Numbered from the stretch's first letter, positions 20,033 to 29,065 are shown. The stretch: 64,000 bases of DNA from Candidatus Ideonella esbjergensis (GCA_016710065.1 JADJLP010000010.1:62001-126000); one strand, 5' to 3'. The notes: generated from the sequence alone by a model not told the origin. Translations and numbers: made by a program.

Positions 20033-20686
20033 TTAGCCAAGCACAGCCAGGGCGCGCGCGGTGATTTCTTCCACTGTGCCCATGCCGGCGATCTTGGCGC
20101 AACGCGGTGCGTTGGCATCGCCCGTGGCCGACCATTGGCTGTAGTAGTCCACCAGCGGGCGGGTTTGGCTGTGGTAAACCTGCAGGCGCGTGCGCACGGT
20201 GGCTTCTTCATCGTCCTTGCGCTGGATGAGGTCTTCGCCGGTCACGTCGTCTTTGCCGGCAACCTTGGGTGGGTTGTACTTGACGTGGTAGGTGCGACCC
20301 GAGGCCACATGCACACGCCGGCCACTCATGCGCTCGATGATGGCTTCGTCGGGCACGTCGATCTCGAGCACGAGATCGAGCTTGACGCCGGCGGCCTTCA
20401 TGGCGTCGGCCTGCGGAATGGTGCGGGGGAAGCCGTCGAACAAAAAGCCCTTGGCGCAGTCGGCCTGGGTGATGCGTTCCTTGACCAGACCGATGATGAT
20501 TTCATCGCTGACCAGGCCACCCGAATCCATCACCTTCTTGGCTGCCAGGCCCAGCTCGGTGCCGGCCTTCACGGCGGCGCGCAGCATGTCGCCGGTGGAG
20601 ATTTGCGGTATGCCGTACTTCTGGCATATGAAGGTGGCTTGTGTGCCTTTGCCCGCGCCGGGGGCACCCAAAAGGATGAGTCGCAT
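20033..20686 (-). CDS. adk: Adenylate kinase
   Basis: A 217-residue adenylate kinase, interconverting AMP + ATP and 2 ADP in the cytoplasm. It has the P-loop GAPGAGKGT at the N terminus, the AMP-binding STGDMLRAA, the FLFDGFPRT motif, and a long-type LID (SGRRVHVASGRTYHVKYNPP) without zinc cysteines. The open frame runs upstream to 21100, but that part overlaps kdsB. The ATG at 20686 starts the canonical MRLILLG. Confidence 0.97.
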   Translation of the reverse strand: MRLILLGAPGAGKGTQATFICQKYGIPQISTGDMLRAAVKAGTELGLAAKKVMDSGGLVSDEIIIGLVKERITQADCAKGFLFDGFPRTIPQADAMKAAGVKLDLVLEIDVPDEAIIERMSGRRVHVASGRTYHVKYNPPKVAGKDDVTGEDLIQRKDDEEATVRTRLQVYHSQTRPLVDYYSQWSATGDANAPRCAKIAGMGTVEEITARALAVLG

Positions 20687-20782
20687 GGTTTGCCTCGTTG
20701 GATGGAATTCTGGGCGGCCACTGAAAGCGGCCGGCAACGCAGACGCCAATTGGCCCTGGCTGCAGCAAAAAGTCTTCACTTC

Positions 20783-20791
20783 AGCATAGCA
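20783..20791 (-). promoter_or_regulatory. Possible extended -10 promoter element for adk
   Basis: On the minus strand the gap between kdsB and adk reads TGCTATGCT, an extended -10 (TGn-TATGCT) about 95 bases before the adk start. No convincing -35 accompanies it. It would allow adk to be transcribed independently of the upstream kdsB operon. Weak evidence. Confidence 0.3.
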
Positions 20792-20840
20792 CGCACAGCC
20801 CTGCGCGAGCCTGACGGAGAGGGTATGCAAGCAGCGGTGC

Positions 20841-21596
20841 TTACCCTGTGAAAAGCCGCCGCACGCGGGCCAGATCTTCGGGGGTGTCCACCCCGGCCTG
20901 CGGCACATGGGCGGTGATGTGCACGGCGATGCGTTCGCCCTGCCAGAGAAAGCGCAACTGCTCCAGGGCCTCCACCTGTTCCAGCGGCGCTGGTGGCAAA
21001 CTGGGGAAGCGCCGCAAGGTGGCTGCACGGTAGGCATAAAGCCCGATGTGCCGCAGGGCGGGGAAGGGTGGCAGTGCCGCTTGGCCCGCCTTGGCACCAT
21101 CGCGCCACCAAGGGATGGGTGCGCGGCTGAAGTAGAGTGCCCGCTGCGCCTGGTCGGTCACGACCTTGACGACGTTCGGATTGCGAAAATCGGCTTCATC
21201 GTTGATGGCGTGTGCCGAAGTGGCCACCGAGCATTCCGGGTGTGCCTCCAGCAACTCGGCGCAGGCGCTGATCAAGGCAGGGTCAATCAGGGGTTCATCG
21301 CCCTGCACGTTCACCACCAAATCCTGCCCATCCAGGCCCAGTTGTTCGCAGGCCTCGGCCAAGCGGTCACTGCCGCTGGCGTGATCCTGGCGAGTGAGCA
21401 AGGCGCGTACGCCATGGGATTCGCAGGCCTGCACGATGCGCAGATCGTCGGCAGCCACCACCACCTGAAAGGCGCCGGCTGTGGAGGCGCGCTGGGCCAC
21501 GCGCACCACCATGGGCAGGCCTGCAATGTCGGCCAGCGGTTTGTCGGGCAGGCGCGTGGAGGCCATCCGCGCCGGGATCAGCACCGAGAACTTCAA
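20841..21596 (-). CDS. kdsB: CMP-KDO synthetase (3-deoxy-manno-octulosonate cytidylyltransferase)
   Basis: A 251-residue cytidylyltransferase that activates KDO with CTP for lipopolysaccharide core assembly. The nucleotide-binding start VLIPARMASTRLPDKPLADIAG and the NVQGDEPLI metal-binding segment are present, as is LYFSRAPIPW. Its ATG overlaps the trm112 stop by four bases. It belongs to the minus-strand envelope operon exbB-exbD-lpxK-trm112-kdsB. Confidence 0.96.
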   Translation of the reverse strand: MKFSVLIPARMASTRLPDKPLADIAGLPMVVRVAQRASTAGAFQVVVAADDLRIVQACESHGVRALLTRQDHASGSDRLAEACEQLGLDGQDLVVNVQGDEPLIDPALISACAELLEAHPECSVATSAHAINDEADFRNPNVVKVVTDQAQRALYFSRAPIPWWRDGAKAGQAALPPFPALRHIGLYAYRAATLRRFPSLPPAPLEQVEALEQLRFLWQGERIAVHITAHVPQAGVDTPEDLARVRRLFTG

Positions 21597-21790
21597 ACCT
21601 CTTCCTCGGCCGGCAAGGCGCGAGCTTCGCTTTCCAGCATCAGCGGAATGCCGTCGCGCACGGGAAACGCCAGGCGGTCGGCAGCGCAGACCAATTCCGA
21701 AGGGCGTTGAACATCGTCCCTGCGCAGCACCAGTGGGCCCTTGCAGATGGGGCAGATGAGCATTTCCAGAAGGCGGTGGTCGGTGGTCAT
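21593..21790 (-). CDS. Trm112-family (YcaR-like) small protein
   Basis: A 65-residue protein with the conserved LLEMLICPICKGPL start and a third Cys in ELVCAADRLAFPVRDGIPLML. It resembles the zinc-ribbon-like Trm112/YcaR family. In many proteobacteria it is encoded between lpxK and kdsB, as here, with four-base overlaps on both sides, so all three are translated from one message. Its biochemical role is not settled. Confidence 0.9.
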   Translation of the reverse strand: MTTDHRLLEMLICPICKGPLVLRRDDVQRPSELVCAADRLAFPVRDGIPLMLESEARALPAEEEV

Positions 21791-22905
21791 GGAATCTTGG
21801 GGCCGGGTTGGGGCAGCAACTGGTCCAGCGCTGCGGTGAATTCGGGGGGCAGTTGGAAGTCTAGCGTCACGACCCAGACGCGGGTGGTGCCCATGACCTC
21901 GGGCCGCAGCTTCACGGCATCTTTTTCGGTGACCAGCACATCAGCCGTTGCGGCGGGCCAGGGCGGCGTTGTGAGATCGGCGTGGTCAGGCAAAGGCCAG
22001 CGCCGGATGCGGCAGCCCGCCTGCTCCACCATGGTGAAGAATCGCTCAGGATCGGCCATGCCGGCCGCCGCAACCAGGTCGGCGTGGGTTGACTGCTGCG
22101 CGAGGTGATCCAACTGCCGCATGCTGGCGGGCTTGCCTCGCCACCAATCGGCCAGGCCCACGGCACCCCCGAGCGCACGGTGCGCCAGCGCACCGGCCAG
22201 TGGGGTGCTGGGCTGGTCTGCGTTGTAGACCACCAGTTGAGCGGACGTGGTCGCCAAGGGCATGGGCTGTCTGAGAGGGCCCGCAGGCAAGGTCAAGCCG
22301 TTGCCTGCGCCGCGCCCGTCAAACACCAGCACCTCGATATCACGCGGCAGTGGCCAATGCTGCAAGCCGTCGTCGGCGACGATGATGTCCACCTCCTCAT
22401 GGGCAGCCACCAAGGTCTGTGCGGCAACCAGGCGATTGGCCGCCACCGCCACTGGCACTTGCGTTCTCAGGTGCAACAGCAGCGGCTCATCACCGCAGGC
22501 GACGGCAGGCGTGTGGGCCGTCACCATGACCAGTTCAGAGCCACGGCGGCCATAGCCTCTGGATACGATGCCTGGTCGCCAGCCGCGGCGCTGCAGGTGG
22601 CGGACCAAGGCGATGGTGGTGGGCGTCTTGCCCGCCCCGCCCACAATGAGGTTGCCCACCACCACGACCGGCACCGGGAGCAGGTCTGCACGTGGCCCGG
22701 TGGGCTGGTGGCGACGGCGTTGCCAGCTTGCCAGACCCAGGTAAGCCCAGGTCAGGGGCACAAGCAGTTGGGCGGCCAGCCCGGGTTTGGTTTGCCACCA
22801 CTGCGCTTGCAGCCAGCGCGAGAAACGGCCGGGCAGGGTGGTGGCTTGGGGCGCCAGGGCCAATTCAGCGTGCGGCTGCGGCGCCGGCTTTGCCCTGTGC
22901 GGCAA
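21787..22905 (-). CDS. lpxK: Tetraacyldisaccharide 4'-kinase
   Basis: An inner-membrane lipid A kinase that phosphorylates the 4' position of the tetraacyldisaccharide precursor. The P-loop VVGNLIVGGAGKTPTTIALV and the DDGLQHWPLPRD motif are both clear. The frame from 22905 gives 372 residues with an Ala/Pro-rich leader of about 25 residues, longer than usual, and overlaps the end of exbD by 41 bases. A later alternative start near RFSRWLQAQWW is possible but no ATG is available there, so the start is uncertain. Confidence 0.93.
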   Translation of the reverse strand: MPHRAKPAPQPHAELALAPQATTLPGRFSRWLQAQWWQTKPGLAAQLLVPLTWAYLGLASWQRRRHQPTGPRADLLPVPVVVVGNLIVGGAGKTPTTIALVRHLQRRGWRPGIVSRGYGRRGSELVMVTAHTPAVACGDEPLLLHLRTQVPVAVAANRLVAAQTLVAAHEEVDIIVADDGLQHWPLPRDIEVLVFDGRGAGNGLTLPAGPLRQPMPLATTSAQLVVYNADQPSTPLAGALAHRALGGAVGLADWWRGKPASMRQLDHLAQQSTHADLVAAAGMADPERFFTMVEQAGCRIRRWPLPDHADLTTPPWPAATADVLVTEKDAVKLRPEVMGTTRVWVVTLDFQLPPEFTAALDQLLPQPGPKIP

Positions 22906-23296
22906 AGGTGACCTTCGACAAGCCGGCTCGTCGCGCTGCGTCCAGCACGTTGATGACGCTCTGGTGCGCAGCTGTGGCGTCGGCTGAAATGATGATGAAG
23001 GGGTCTTTGCGCTCGGCCGCGAGTTGGCGCAACACGCTGGTCAGCACCTCGACGGTGGATCCATCCACTGGCCGGCCATCGATCGAATAGCGGCCGTCCG
23101 ATGCAACAGAAACCACGATTTCTGCGGGGCGGTCGCGCGTGGCCTCAGAGTCGGCCACGGGCAAGGTGACTTGCAACTCGGTGAACTTCGAGTAGGTGGT
23201 GGACAACATCAGAAAGATGATGACCACCAGCAGGACGTCGATGAACGGGATCAGGTTGATCTCGGGTTCCTCGCCGGATGGGCGGCGGAAATTCAT
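22865..23296 (-). CDS. exbD: ExbD/TolR-type proton-channel subunit
   Basis: A 143-residue protein with one N-terminal membrane helix (INLIPFIDVLLVVIIFLML) holding the conserved proton-path aspartate, followed by a periplasmic domain. With ExbB it converts the proton motive force into movement of a TonB- or Tol-like partner. No tonB is present in the window. The position ahead of lpxK is a recurrent arrangement in Burkholderiales. Confidence 0.93.
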   Translation of the reverse strand: MNFRRPSGEEPEINLIPFIDVLLVVIIFLMLSTTYSKFTELQVTLPVADSEATRDRPAEIVVSVASDGRYSIDGRPVDGSTVEVLTSVLRQLAAERKDPFIIISADATAAHQSVINVLDAARRAGLSKVTFAAQGKAGAAAAR

Positions 23297-23309
23297 GGCG
23301 CGCGCGTCC

Positions 23310-23942
23310 TCAGCTCAATTGGCGATAGGGCGCACGCAGCAGGTGCTGCATCACACGCTCGGAGGCCTGCTCCAGGTCGTGCAGGTAATCGGCCACGCGA
23401 CCACGAAAGAAGCGGTGGGCCATCAGCGATGGAATGGCCACGATCAGACCAAACGCTGTGTTGTAGAGGGCCACTGAAATGCCGTGCGCCAACTGGGCCG
23501 GGTTGCCGCCGCCACTGGAGGTCTGGGTGCCGAAGATCTCGATCATCCCGATCACCGTACCCAGCAGGCCGAACAGGGGCGCCACAGTGGAGATGGTGGC
23601 CAGCGCATTCAGGTATTTTTCCAGCTTGTGTGCGGCCGCCTGGCCAGCGCTTTCAAAGGCCTGCCTGAGCATGGGCTCGGGCACGCGCGGATCAGCGGCG
23701 GTGAGCTTGAGGACGGAAGCCAGCACGCCACCCAGCAAGGAGTTCTCTGACAGCTTGGCAAGCATGTCCGAAGACGGCAGGCTCTGGCGCGTGACAGCAA
23801 TCACCTCGTCCACCAAACCATCTGGTGCCACGCGTGCGCGGCGCAGCGCCGTGAGACGCTCAAAGATCAGGGCCAGTGCGGCCACCGAACACAGGATCAA
23901 AGGCCAGATGGGCCAACCCGCAGCTTGTATGATCGAGAGCAA
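23310..23942 (-). CDS. exbB: ExbB/TolQ/MotA-type proton-channel subunit
   Basis: A 210-residue inner-membrane protein with three membrane helices. The third carries the conserved GTVIGMIEIFG and GISVALYNTAFGLIVAIP segments. The open frame begins far upstream (24245) but the expected N terminus (LSIIQAAGWPIWPLILC) starts at 23942, where a TTG codon follows AGAGGA with a five-base gap; I take this TTG as the start. It is 13 bases upstream of exbD and is the first gene of the operon running through lpxK to kdsB. Confidence 0.88.
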   Translation of the reverse strand: MLSIIQAAGWPIWPLILCSVAALALIFERLTALRRARVAPDGLVDEVIAVTRQSLPSSDMLAKLSENSLLGGVLASVLKLTAADPRVPEPMLRQAFESAGQAAAHKLEKYLNALATISTVAPLFGLLGTVIGMIEIFGTQTSSGGGNPAQLAHGISVALYNTAFGLIVAIPSLMAHRFFRGRVADYLHDLEQASERVMQHLLRAPYRQLS

Positions 23943-24007
23943 GGAATCCTCTGGCCTTCGGCCCGACGTATTGGACGGGCGATTATGAACCGAATCTGCG
24001 GGCCAAC

Positions 24008-24042
24008 TGATCCACAAGCTGTGTGGAAAACATTGTGGATAA
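24008..24042. promoter_or_regulatory. Cluster of three DnaA-box-like 9-mers between exbB and xseA
   Basis: In 35 bases there are TGATCCACA (24008-24016, one mismatch to TTATCCACA), TGTGGAAAA (24022-24030, one mismatch on the other strand) and TGTGGATAA (24034-24042, a perfect box on the minus strand). They lie in the divergent gap upstream of both exbB and xseA. No dnaA/dnaN context is present, so this is more likely a DnaA-binding regulatory or titration site than an origin. Confidence 0.55.
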
Positions 24043-24127
24043 GCGTTGCAAAAGGTGTCGGTGAGCTCGATTCCATGGGCTTGGCCTTGGGTTGCTGCAA
24101 AAACAAGCGCCCTGGATGAACCGATTG

Positions 24128-25459
24128 ATGTTCCAGCAGGCTGCGATGAACACAGGTCTTGAACGCGCCACCAGTGCGCTATGTGGCCCCGCCGCGTGGA
24201 CCGTTGCGGGTTTGCTGCTGGCCGTTTCCGATGCCTTGGCGGCACGCTTCGCGGCTGTGAGTGTGCGGGGCGAACTCTCGGGTTTCACACGGGCGGCCAG
24301 TGGCCACTGCTACTTCACGCTCAAGGATGCCAGTGGCGCCGGTGCTGCTTTGCGCTGCGCCATGTTCCGCCGTGCGGCGGTGGGCATGAGTTTCGTGCCA
24401 CGCGACGGCCAGCAGGTAGAGGTGCGCGGGCGCGTGGCCGTGTACGAGGCCCGGGGCGAGTTGCAGATGGTGGCCGAGGCCATGCTGCAGGTAGGCGCGG
24501 GCAACTTGTACGAAGAGTTTCTGCGACTGCGCGACCGATTGCAGGCGCAAGGGCTGTTTGACACTGGTCGCAAGCGCGCACTGCCCGCCTTTGTGCAACG
24601 CATTGGCCTGGTGACGTCGGCAACCGGGGCCGCGTTGCATGATGTGCTCACGGCGCTGGCACGCCGGGCACCGCAGGTGGAGGTGGTGCTGTGCCCTGCA
24701 CTTGTTCAGGGTACGGAAGCGCCACCAGCCATCGTGGCTGCGCTGGCGGCGGCCAACCAACTGCCAGGGCTGGATGTGATCATCGTCTGCCGTGGCGGCG
24801 GCTCGCTGGAAGACCTGTGGGCTTTCAACGACGAGCGGGTTGTGCGCGCGGTGGCAGGGTCGCGCCTGCCGGTGGTTTGTGGCGTTGGACACGAGACCGA
24901 TGTGACGCTGGTGGATCTGGCGGCCGATTTGCGCGCCGCCACGCCCACGGCGGCAGCAGAACTCGTCGCGCCACTGCGCGATGAGTTGCTGAGGGCTCTT
25001 CAGCAACGTGCCAGTCAGATGGGCCGCAGAGTCGCGCATCGCCTGGAGAGCGCCCAGCAGCAGGTGGACAGCTGGGGCCTGCGTTTGCAGCGACCAGGTC
25101 ATTTGGTGGCAACGCAAGGTGCACGATGGGTGGCACTGGCCGAGAGACACCATGCAGCCTTGCATCAGGCGCTGCAGTTGACGAGGCAGGCGCAGCGTCA
25201 TGTGGGGCTGCGTTTTGCGCGCTCCGGTGCGCTGGCGCTGGAGCGCCAAAGCCTGCCTGCAGAGCGTCTGGGGGCCAGACTGCAAGCGGTGGACCCCAAA
25301 CGCGTGCTGTCTCGCGGCTATGCCTGGGTGGCGTCTGACGATGGCCGAGCCATCGTCTCGGCCCAAGCGTTGCGCATGGGGCAACGCTTGCGGGCGGTGT
25401 GGGCTGACGGCGAGGCCGTGGCGACTGTGTCCGAATTGCCTGGCAAACCTGTGCGCTGA
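24128..25459 (+). CDS. xseA: Exodeoxyribonuclease VII large subunit
   Basis: About 443 residues. It has an OB-fold domain first (VSVRGELSGFTRAASGHCYFTLKD, ALRCAMFRRA), then the catalytic domain with IGLVTSATGAALHDVLTALARRAP, the GGGSLEDLWAFNDE signature and GVGHETDVTLVDLAAD, and finally a coiled region and the SRGYAWV tail. With XseB it degrades single-stranded DNA from both ends. Several in-frame starts exist (TTG 24092, ATG 24116, 24128, 24146). I chose a middle one by family length; 24146 has the better AGCAGG ribosome-binding site. Confidence 0.93.
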   Translation: MFQQAAMNTGLERATSALCGPAAWTVAGLLLAVSDALAARFAAVSVRGELSGFTRAASGHCYFTLKDASGAGAALRCAMFRRAAVGMSFVPRDGQQVEVRGRVAVYEARGELQMVAEAMLQVGAGNLYEEFLRLRDRLQAQGLFDTGRKRALPAFVQRIGLVTSATGAALHDVLTALARRAPQVEVVLCPALVQGTEAPPAIVAALAAANQLPGLDVIIVCRGGGSLEDLWAFNDERVVRAVAGSRLPVVCGVGHETDVTLVDLAADLRAATPTAAAELVAPLRDELLRALQQRASQMGRRVAHRLESAQQQVDSWGLRLQRPGHLVATQGARWVALAERHHAALHQALQLTRQAQRHVGLRFARSGALALERQSLPAERLGARLQAVDPKRVLSRGYAWVASDDGRAIVSAQALRMGQRLRAVWADGEAVATVSELPGKPVR

Positions 25460-25584
25460 GTGTCCTTGTTGGCCGGAGGCCACCGCGAGGCGGCGGCTGC
25501 AAGTTGTGGAGCGCGTGCCTACAATGCGGCCGATCCATCCCCGGCGACCACTTTTCAAGGTGGCCACAACTGCAAGGAATACGC

Positions 25585-26166
25585 ATGACCCACACCCTGC
25601 CCGCATTGCCATTCGGCCTCGACGATCTTGTCCCCCACATGAGTCGTGAGACCCTGGAGTACCATCACGGCAAGCACCACAACGCCTATGTCACCAACCT
25701 GAACAACCTGGTGCCGGGCACCGAGTTTGCCGAGGCTGTGCTGGAGGACATCATTCGCAAGTCTTCGGGTGGCATCTACAACAACGCGGCCCAGATCTGG
25801 AACCACACTTTTTTCTGGAGTTGCCTGAGTAAGAGTGGTGGCGGTGAACCCAAGGGTGCGCTGGCCGCTGCCATCACGGCCAAGTGGGGCTCCTATGCTG
25901 CGTTCAAGGAAGCCTTTGCCAAGAGTGCCGTGGGCAACTTCGGCTCTGGCTGGACCTGGCTGGTGAAGAAGGCCGACGGCACCGTGGACATCGTCAACAT
26001 GGGGGCAGCCGGCACGCCTCTGACCACTGGCGACAAGGCATTGCTGACCATCGACGTGTGGGAGCATGCCTACTACATCGATCACCGCAACCTGCGTCCG
26101 AAGTTTGTCGAGACCTTCCTGACCTCGCTGGTCAATTGGTCGTTCGCCGAAGCCAACTTCGCTTGA
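25585..26166 (+). CDS. sodB: Superoxide dismutase, Fe type
   Basis: A 193-residue cytoplasmic superoxide dismutase. The metal ligands are visible in LEYHHGKHHNAYV, NHTFFW and DVWEHAYYIDHRN. The NNAAQIWNHTFFW segment has the Gln position and wording of iron-dependent enzymes. The ATG at 25585 has AAGGA 8-12 bases upstream. A TACAAT at 25520-25525 could be the -10 of its own promoter. Its product detoxifies superoxide. Confidence 0.96.
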   Translation: MTHTLPALPFGLDDLVPHMSRETLEYHHGKHHNAYVTNLNNLVPGTEFAEAVLEDIIRKSSGGIYNNAAQIWNHTFFWSCLSKSGGGEPKGALAAAITAKWGSYAAFKEAFAKSAVGNFGSGWTWLVKKADGTVDIVNMGAAGTPLTTGDKALLTIDVWEHAYYIDHRNLRPKFVETFLTSLVNWSFAEANFA

Positions 26167-26200
26167 AGCCGCTGGCCCCCGCAGGGGCCGCGCAAATGAC

Positions 26201-26222
26201 AAGGCCGGCAATTGCCGGCCTT
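26201..26222. terminator. Bidirectional terminator between sodB and the DUF192 gene
   Basis: A fully palindromic 22-mer, AAGGCCGGCAA / TTGCCGGCCTT, with T tracts readable in both directions, placed between the convergent stops at 26166 and 26233. A second hairpin, GGCCCC-CGCA-GGGGCC, lies just upstream at 26174-26189. Confidence 0.88.
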
Positions 26223-26232
26223 TTGCATGGGG

Positions 26233-26697
26233 TCAACGGAAGGGTTGGCCGGTCAGCTTGAAGCCTGATTTGAGCCCGCGCTTGGCAAACCAGCCCTGGT
26301 TCATCTCAAGCACGAAGCGCACAGGCTTTGCCGAGCAATGGGAAATGTCGGTTTGCGGCGCCATCTCTTCGATGTTGATGATGGTGCCACTGTCGTCCAC
26401 AAAGGCTGCCGCCAGCGGAATGAGTGTGTTGCGCATCCAGAAGCATTGCTTGGCCGGTTCCTCGAACACAAACAGCATGCCTTCGTGCAAGGCCATCTTC
26501 TGGCGGAACATCAGACCGATCTGGCGTTGCTCTTCGGTGCGAGCCACTTCGGCAATGATGTTGTGCATGCCCGCATGGAGCGTGATCGTGGGCAAGCGCT
26601 GAGGCCCTTGTTGCGCCAGAGCCCCACCCGCCCATGCCACAGCCGTTAAAGCGCCCACGAGCAAGGTCTTGAGGGTTCTGGTCTTGATAAATGTCAT
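26233..26697 (-). CDS. Exported DUF192 family protein
   Basis: A 154-residue protein with a signal peptide (MTFIKTRTLKTLLVGALTAVAWA, cleavage near GALAQ) and a complete DUF192 domain: EVARTEEQRQIGLMFRQKM, EGMLFVFEEPAKQCFWMRNTLIPLAAAFVDDSG, and an I-x-I-E-E-M core. The family is widespread and its role is unknown; a periplasmic location is expected. It is divergent from ccoI with 74 bases between starts. Confidence 0.9.
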   Translation of the reverse strand: MTFIKTRTLKTLLVGALTAVAWAGGALAQQGPQRLPTITLHAGMHNIIAEVARTEEQRQIGLMFRQKMALHEGMLFVFEEPAKQCFWMRNTLIPLAAAFVDDSGTIINIEEMAPQTDISHCSAKPVRFVLEMNQGWFAKRGLKSGFKLTGQPFR

Positions 26698-26771
26698 GTC
26701 AATAGTCCGGGTTGCCGCTAGATTATCGAACGCCGCAGCCCGCCCTCCTGGCTGACAGCCCGCCTCGCCTG

Positions 26772-29057
26772 ATGAATCCCACTGCCATTGAAGCAGACCC
26801 CAACATGCCGTTGGGGTCGGAACTGGACGTCCTGAACGATCCGGTGGAGCAGCGCGCGTTCACGCGGCTCATCGAGGCGCCAGGGGGCATCAAACTTGCC
26901 GAATCGGCCTTTTTGTTGTCTGGCATGTACTGCGCGGCCTGTGCCGGCACGATAGAGGCGGCGCTGCACACGGTGCCCGGGGTGCAGGAGGCGCAGGTCA
27001 ATGCCGCAGGGCAGCGCGCGCGCGTGCGCTGGGACCCTGCGCTCACCAAGGCCTCTGATCTGGTGGTGGCGGTGCGCCGGGCGGGCTACGACGCGGTGCC
27101 CGATGCCGCAGCGCCCGCCCGCGAAATGCGGCGCAAGGAGCGCCGCACCGCCTTGTGGCGCTTGTTCGTAGCCAGTTTTTGTGCGATGCAGGTGATGATG
27201 TTTGCCACACCCAGTTATGTGGCGCATGGCAGCGATCTGGCCCCGGATCTGCGGCAGTTGCTGAATTGGGGCAGTTGGCTGGTTTCGTTGCCCGTGTTGG
27301 TGTTTTCGGCAGGAAGCATTTTTCGCAACGCCTGGCGCAGCATGCAGGCGCGGCGTATTGGTATGGACGTACCGGTGTCGGTTGGCCTGGCTGTGACCTT
27401 TGTGGCCAGCTCGGGCGCCACCTTTGCTCCTGGTGGGGTGTTTGGACACGAGGTCTACTTCGACTCCTTCACGATGTTCATCAGCTTTCTGCTGGCCGGC
27501 CGCTTCCTGGAGATGGCGGCGCGCCACCGGGCTGCCGAGGCCTTGGAGAAGTCCTTGGCAGGCATGCCTGAAACGGCTCAACGCCTGTGTGTCGATGGTG
27601 GCGTGGAAATGGTCAGCGTGCGCCGTTTGCGGCCCCAAGATCTGGTTCGGGTTGCTTTGGGTGCCGCTTTTCCTGCCGATGGCCGGCTGGAAGTGGGCAC
27701 GACCCGTGCTGACGAGTCGTTGTTGACAGGTGAGTCTCACCCGGTTGAGCGCGCACCAGGCGACGAGGTGGTTGGCGGAAGCCTGAACCTGGGCGCCCCG
27801 GTGGTGATGCGTGTCGAACGGGTGGGGGCAGACACGCGCTACGAGGCCATCGTGGCCATGATGCGCGACGCCCTCAGCCAACGTCCCACGCTGGCCAGGC
27901 GGGCCGATGCCTGGGCCGCCCCATTTCTTTGGGCGGTGTTGCTGTTGGCTGCTGGTGCTGCTGCGGTGTGGTCGATGATCGACCCATCTAGGGCCGTCTG
28001 GGTGGCTGTGTCGGTGCTGATCGTCACCTGCCCATGCGCGTTGTCGCTGGCCGCCCCGTCTGCCTTGGTTGCAGCCACCGGTGCCCTGGCTCGCCGCGGT
28101 GTGATGCTGCAACGCCTGGATGCGCTGGAAGCGCTGGCAGGCATGACGCAACTGTTTCTAGACAAGACCGGCACGCTGACGCACGAGCAATCGGTTTGGA
28201 CGCGGACCCGGGCCGAATGTGGTGGCCAGCCGGGCACTCTCGAGGTTCAGGCGGCACTGTCGCTGGCGCGTTGGTCCAATCACCCGCTGTCGCAGGCCTT
28301 GGCGAGCGATCCACAGGGCAGGGTGGCTGCAGGCGTGGCTGCGTGGACCCATGTGACCGAGGTGCCCGGTCATGGTTTGCAAGCGCTGGATGAGCACGGC
28401 CAGCTGTGGCGTCTGGGGTCTGCGGCCTGGGTTGGTGGTGCAGCCGAAGCGTGTGGGGAGGCTGACCACGGCGAGGCCCAGGAGGTATGTTTTGGCTCGC
28501 CAGGGAAGATCCATTTGCGTTTTGAGTTTGAGGAGCGGCTGCGCGAGGACGCCCTCGAAGCGACCCGCGCTCTGCAGGGTGAGGGACTGGAGCTAGCGTT
28601 GCTGTCGGGAGATTCGCCTGCCCGCGCCAAGGCGCTGGCGCATCGGCTAGGCATAGCCCGTGTCATGGGTGCCGCCATGCCGGAAGACAAGCTCAATGCC
28701 TTGGCTCAGGCTCAGGCTAAAGGTGAGATCGTAGGCATGGTGGGCGACGGTGTGAACGACGCACCGGTCTTGGCGCGCGCCGATGTGTCGTTTGCGATGG
28801 GTCAGGGCGCTTTGGTGGCGCGCGTACACGCCGACGCAGTGATCGTGTCCAGCCGTTTGGGCGAACTTGTGGTGGCCAGGCGACTGGCGGTCAAGACCAT
28901 GCGGGTCATCCGGCAGAATCTGCTTTGGGCTGCGGTCTATAACGCGGCCTGCATCCCGCTGGCTCTGATGGGATACCTGCCTCCGTGGGCGGCGGGCCTG
29001 GGCATGGCGTTCAGCTCACTGCTGGTGGTGGGCAATTCATTGCGATTGGCTCGCTGA
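26772..29057 (+). CDS. ccoI: Copper-translocating P1B-type ATPase for cbb3 oxidase assembly
   Basis: A P-type ATPase of 761 residues. It has an N-terminal metal-binding domain with GMYCAACAG (CxxC), eight predicted helices, TCPCALSLAAP with the transmembrane CPC, DKTGTLT phosphorylation motif, LLSGDSPARAKALA and GDGVNDAPVLA. Adjacent ccoS and the ccoNOQP genes identify it as the FixI/CcoI copper supplier for the CuB centre of the cbb3 oxidase. The frame opens at a TTG at 26712; I prefer the ATG at 26772. An FNR-like sequence with 8 of 10 matches lies at 26684-26697 but overlaps the divergent gene start. Confidence 0.95.
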   Translation: MNPTAIEADPNMPLGSELDVLNDPVEQRAFTRLIEAPGGIKLAESAFLLSGMYCAACAGTIEAALHTVPGVQEAQVNAAGQRARVRWDPALTKASDLVVAVRRAGYDAVPDAAAPAREMRRKERRTALWRLFVASFCAMQVMMFATPSYVAHGSDLAPDLRQLLNWGSWLVSLPVLVFSAGSIFRNAWRSMQARRIGMDVPVSVGLAVTFVASSGATFAPGGVFGHEVYFDSFTMFISFLLAGRFLEMAARHRAAEALEKSLAGMPETAQRLCVDGGVEMVSVRRLRPQDLVRVALGAAFPADGRLEVGTTRADESLLTGESHPVERAPGDEVVGGSLNLGAPVVMRVERVGADTRYEAIVAMMRDALSQRPTLARRADAWAAPFLWAVLLLAAGAAAVWSMIDPSRAVWVAVSVLIVTCPCALSLAAPSALVAATGALARRGVMLQRLDALEALAGMTQLFLDKTGTLTHEQSVWTRTRAECGGQPGTLEVQAALSLARWSNHPLSQALASDPQGRVAAGVAAWTHVTEVPGHGLQALDEHGQLWRLGSAAWVGGAAEACGEADHGEAQEVCFGSPGKIHLRFEFEERLREDALEATRALQGEGLELALLSGDSPARAKALAHRLGIARVMGAAMPEDKLNALAQAQAKGEIVGMVGDGVNDAPVLARADVSFAMGQGALVARVHADAVIVSSRLGELVVARRLAVKTMRVIRQNLLWAAVYNAACIPLALMGYLPPWAAGLGMAFSSLLVVGNSLRLAR

Positions 29058-29065
29058 GCCGCATC

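Noticed and set aside
24008..24042. Chromosomal replication origin
   Set aside because: DnaA boxes are present, but dnaA, dnaN, rpmH, parAB and a long AT-rich unwinding region are not. A regulatory or titration site is a better reading.
26684..26697. FNR box (TTGAT-AAAT-GTCAT) before ccoI
   Set aside because: Only eight of ten matches, and it overlaps the start codon of the divergent DUF192 gene. Chance matches at this level are common, so it is not listed as a site.
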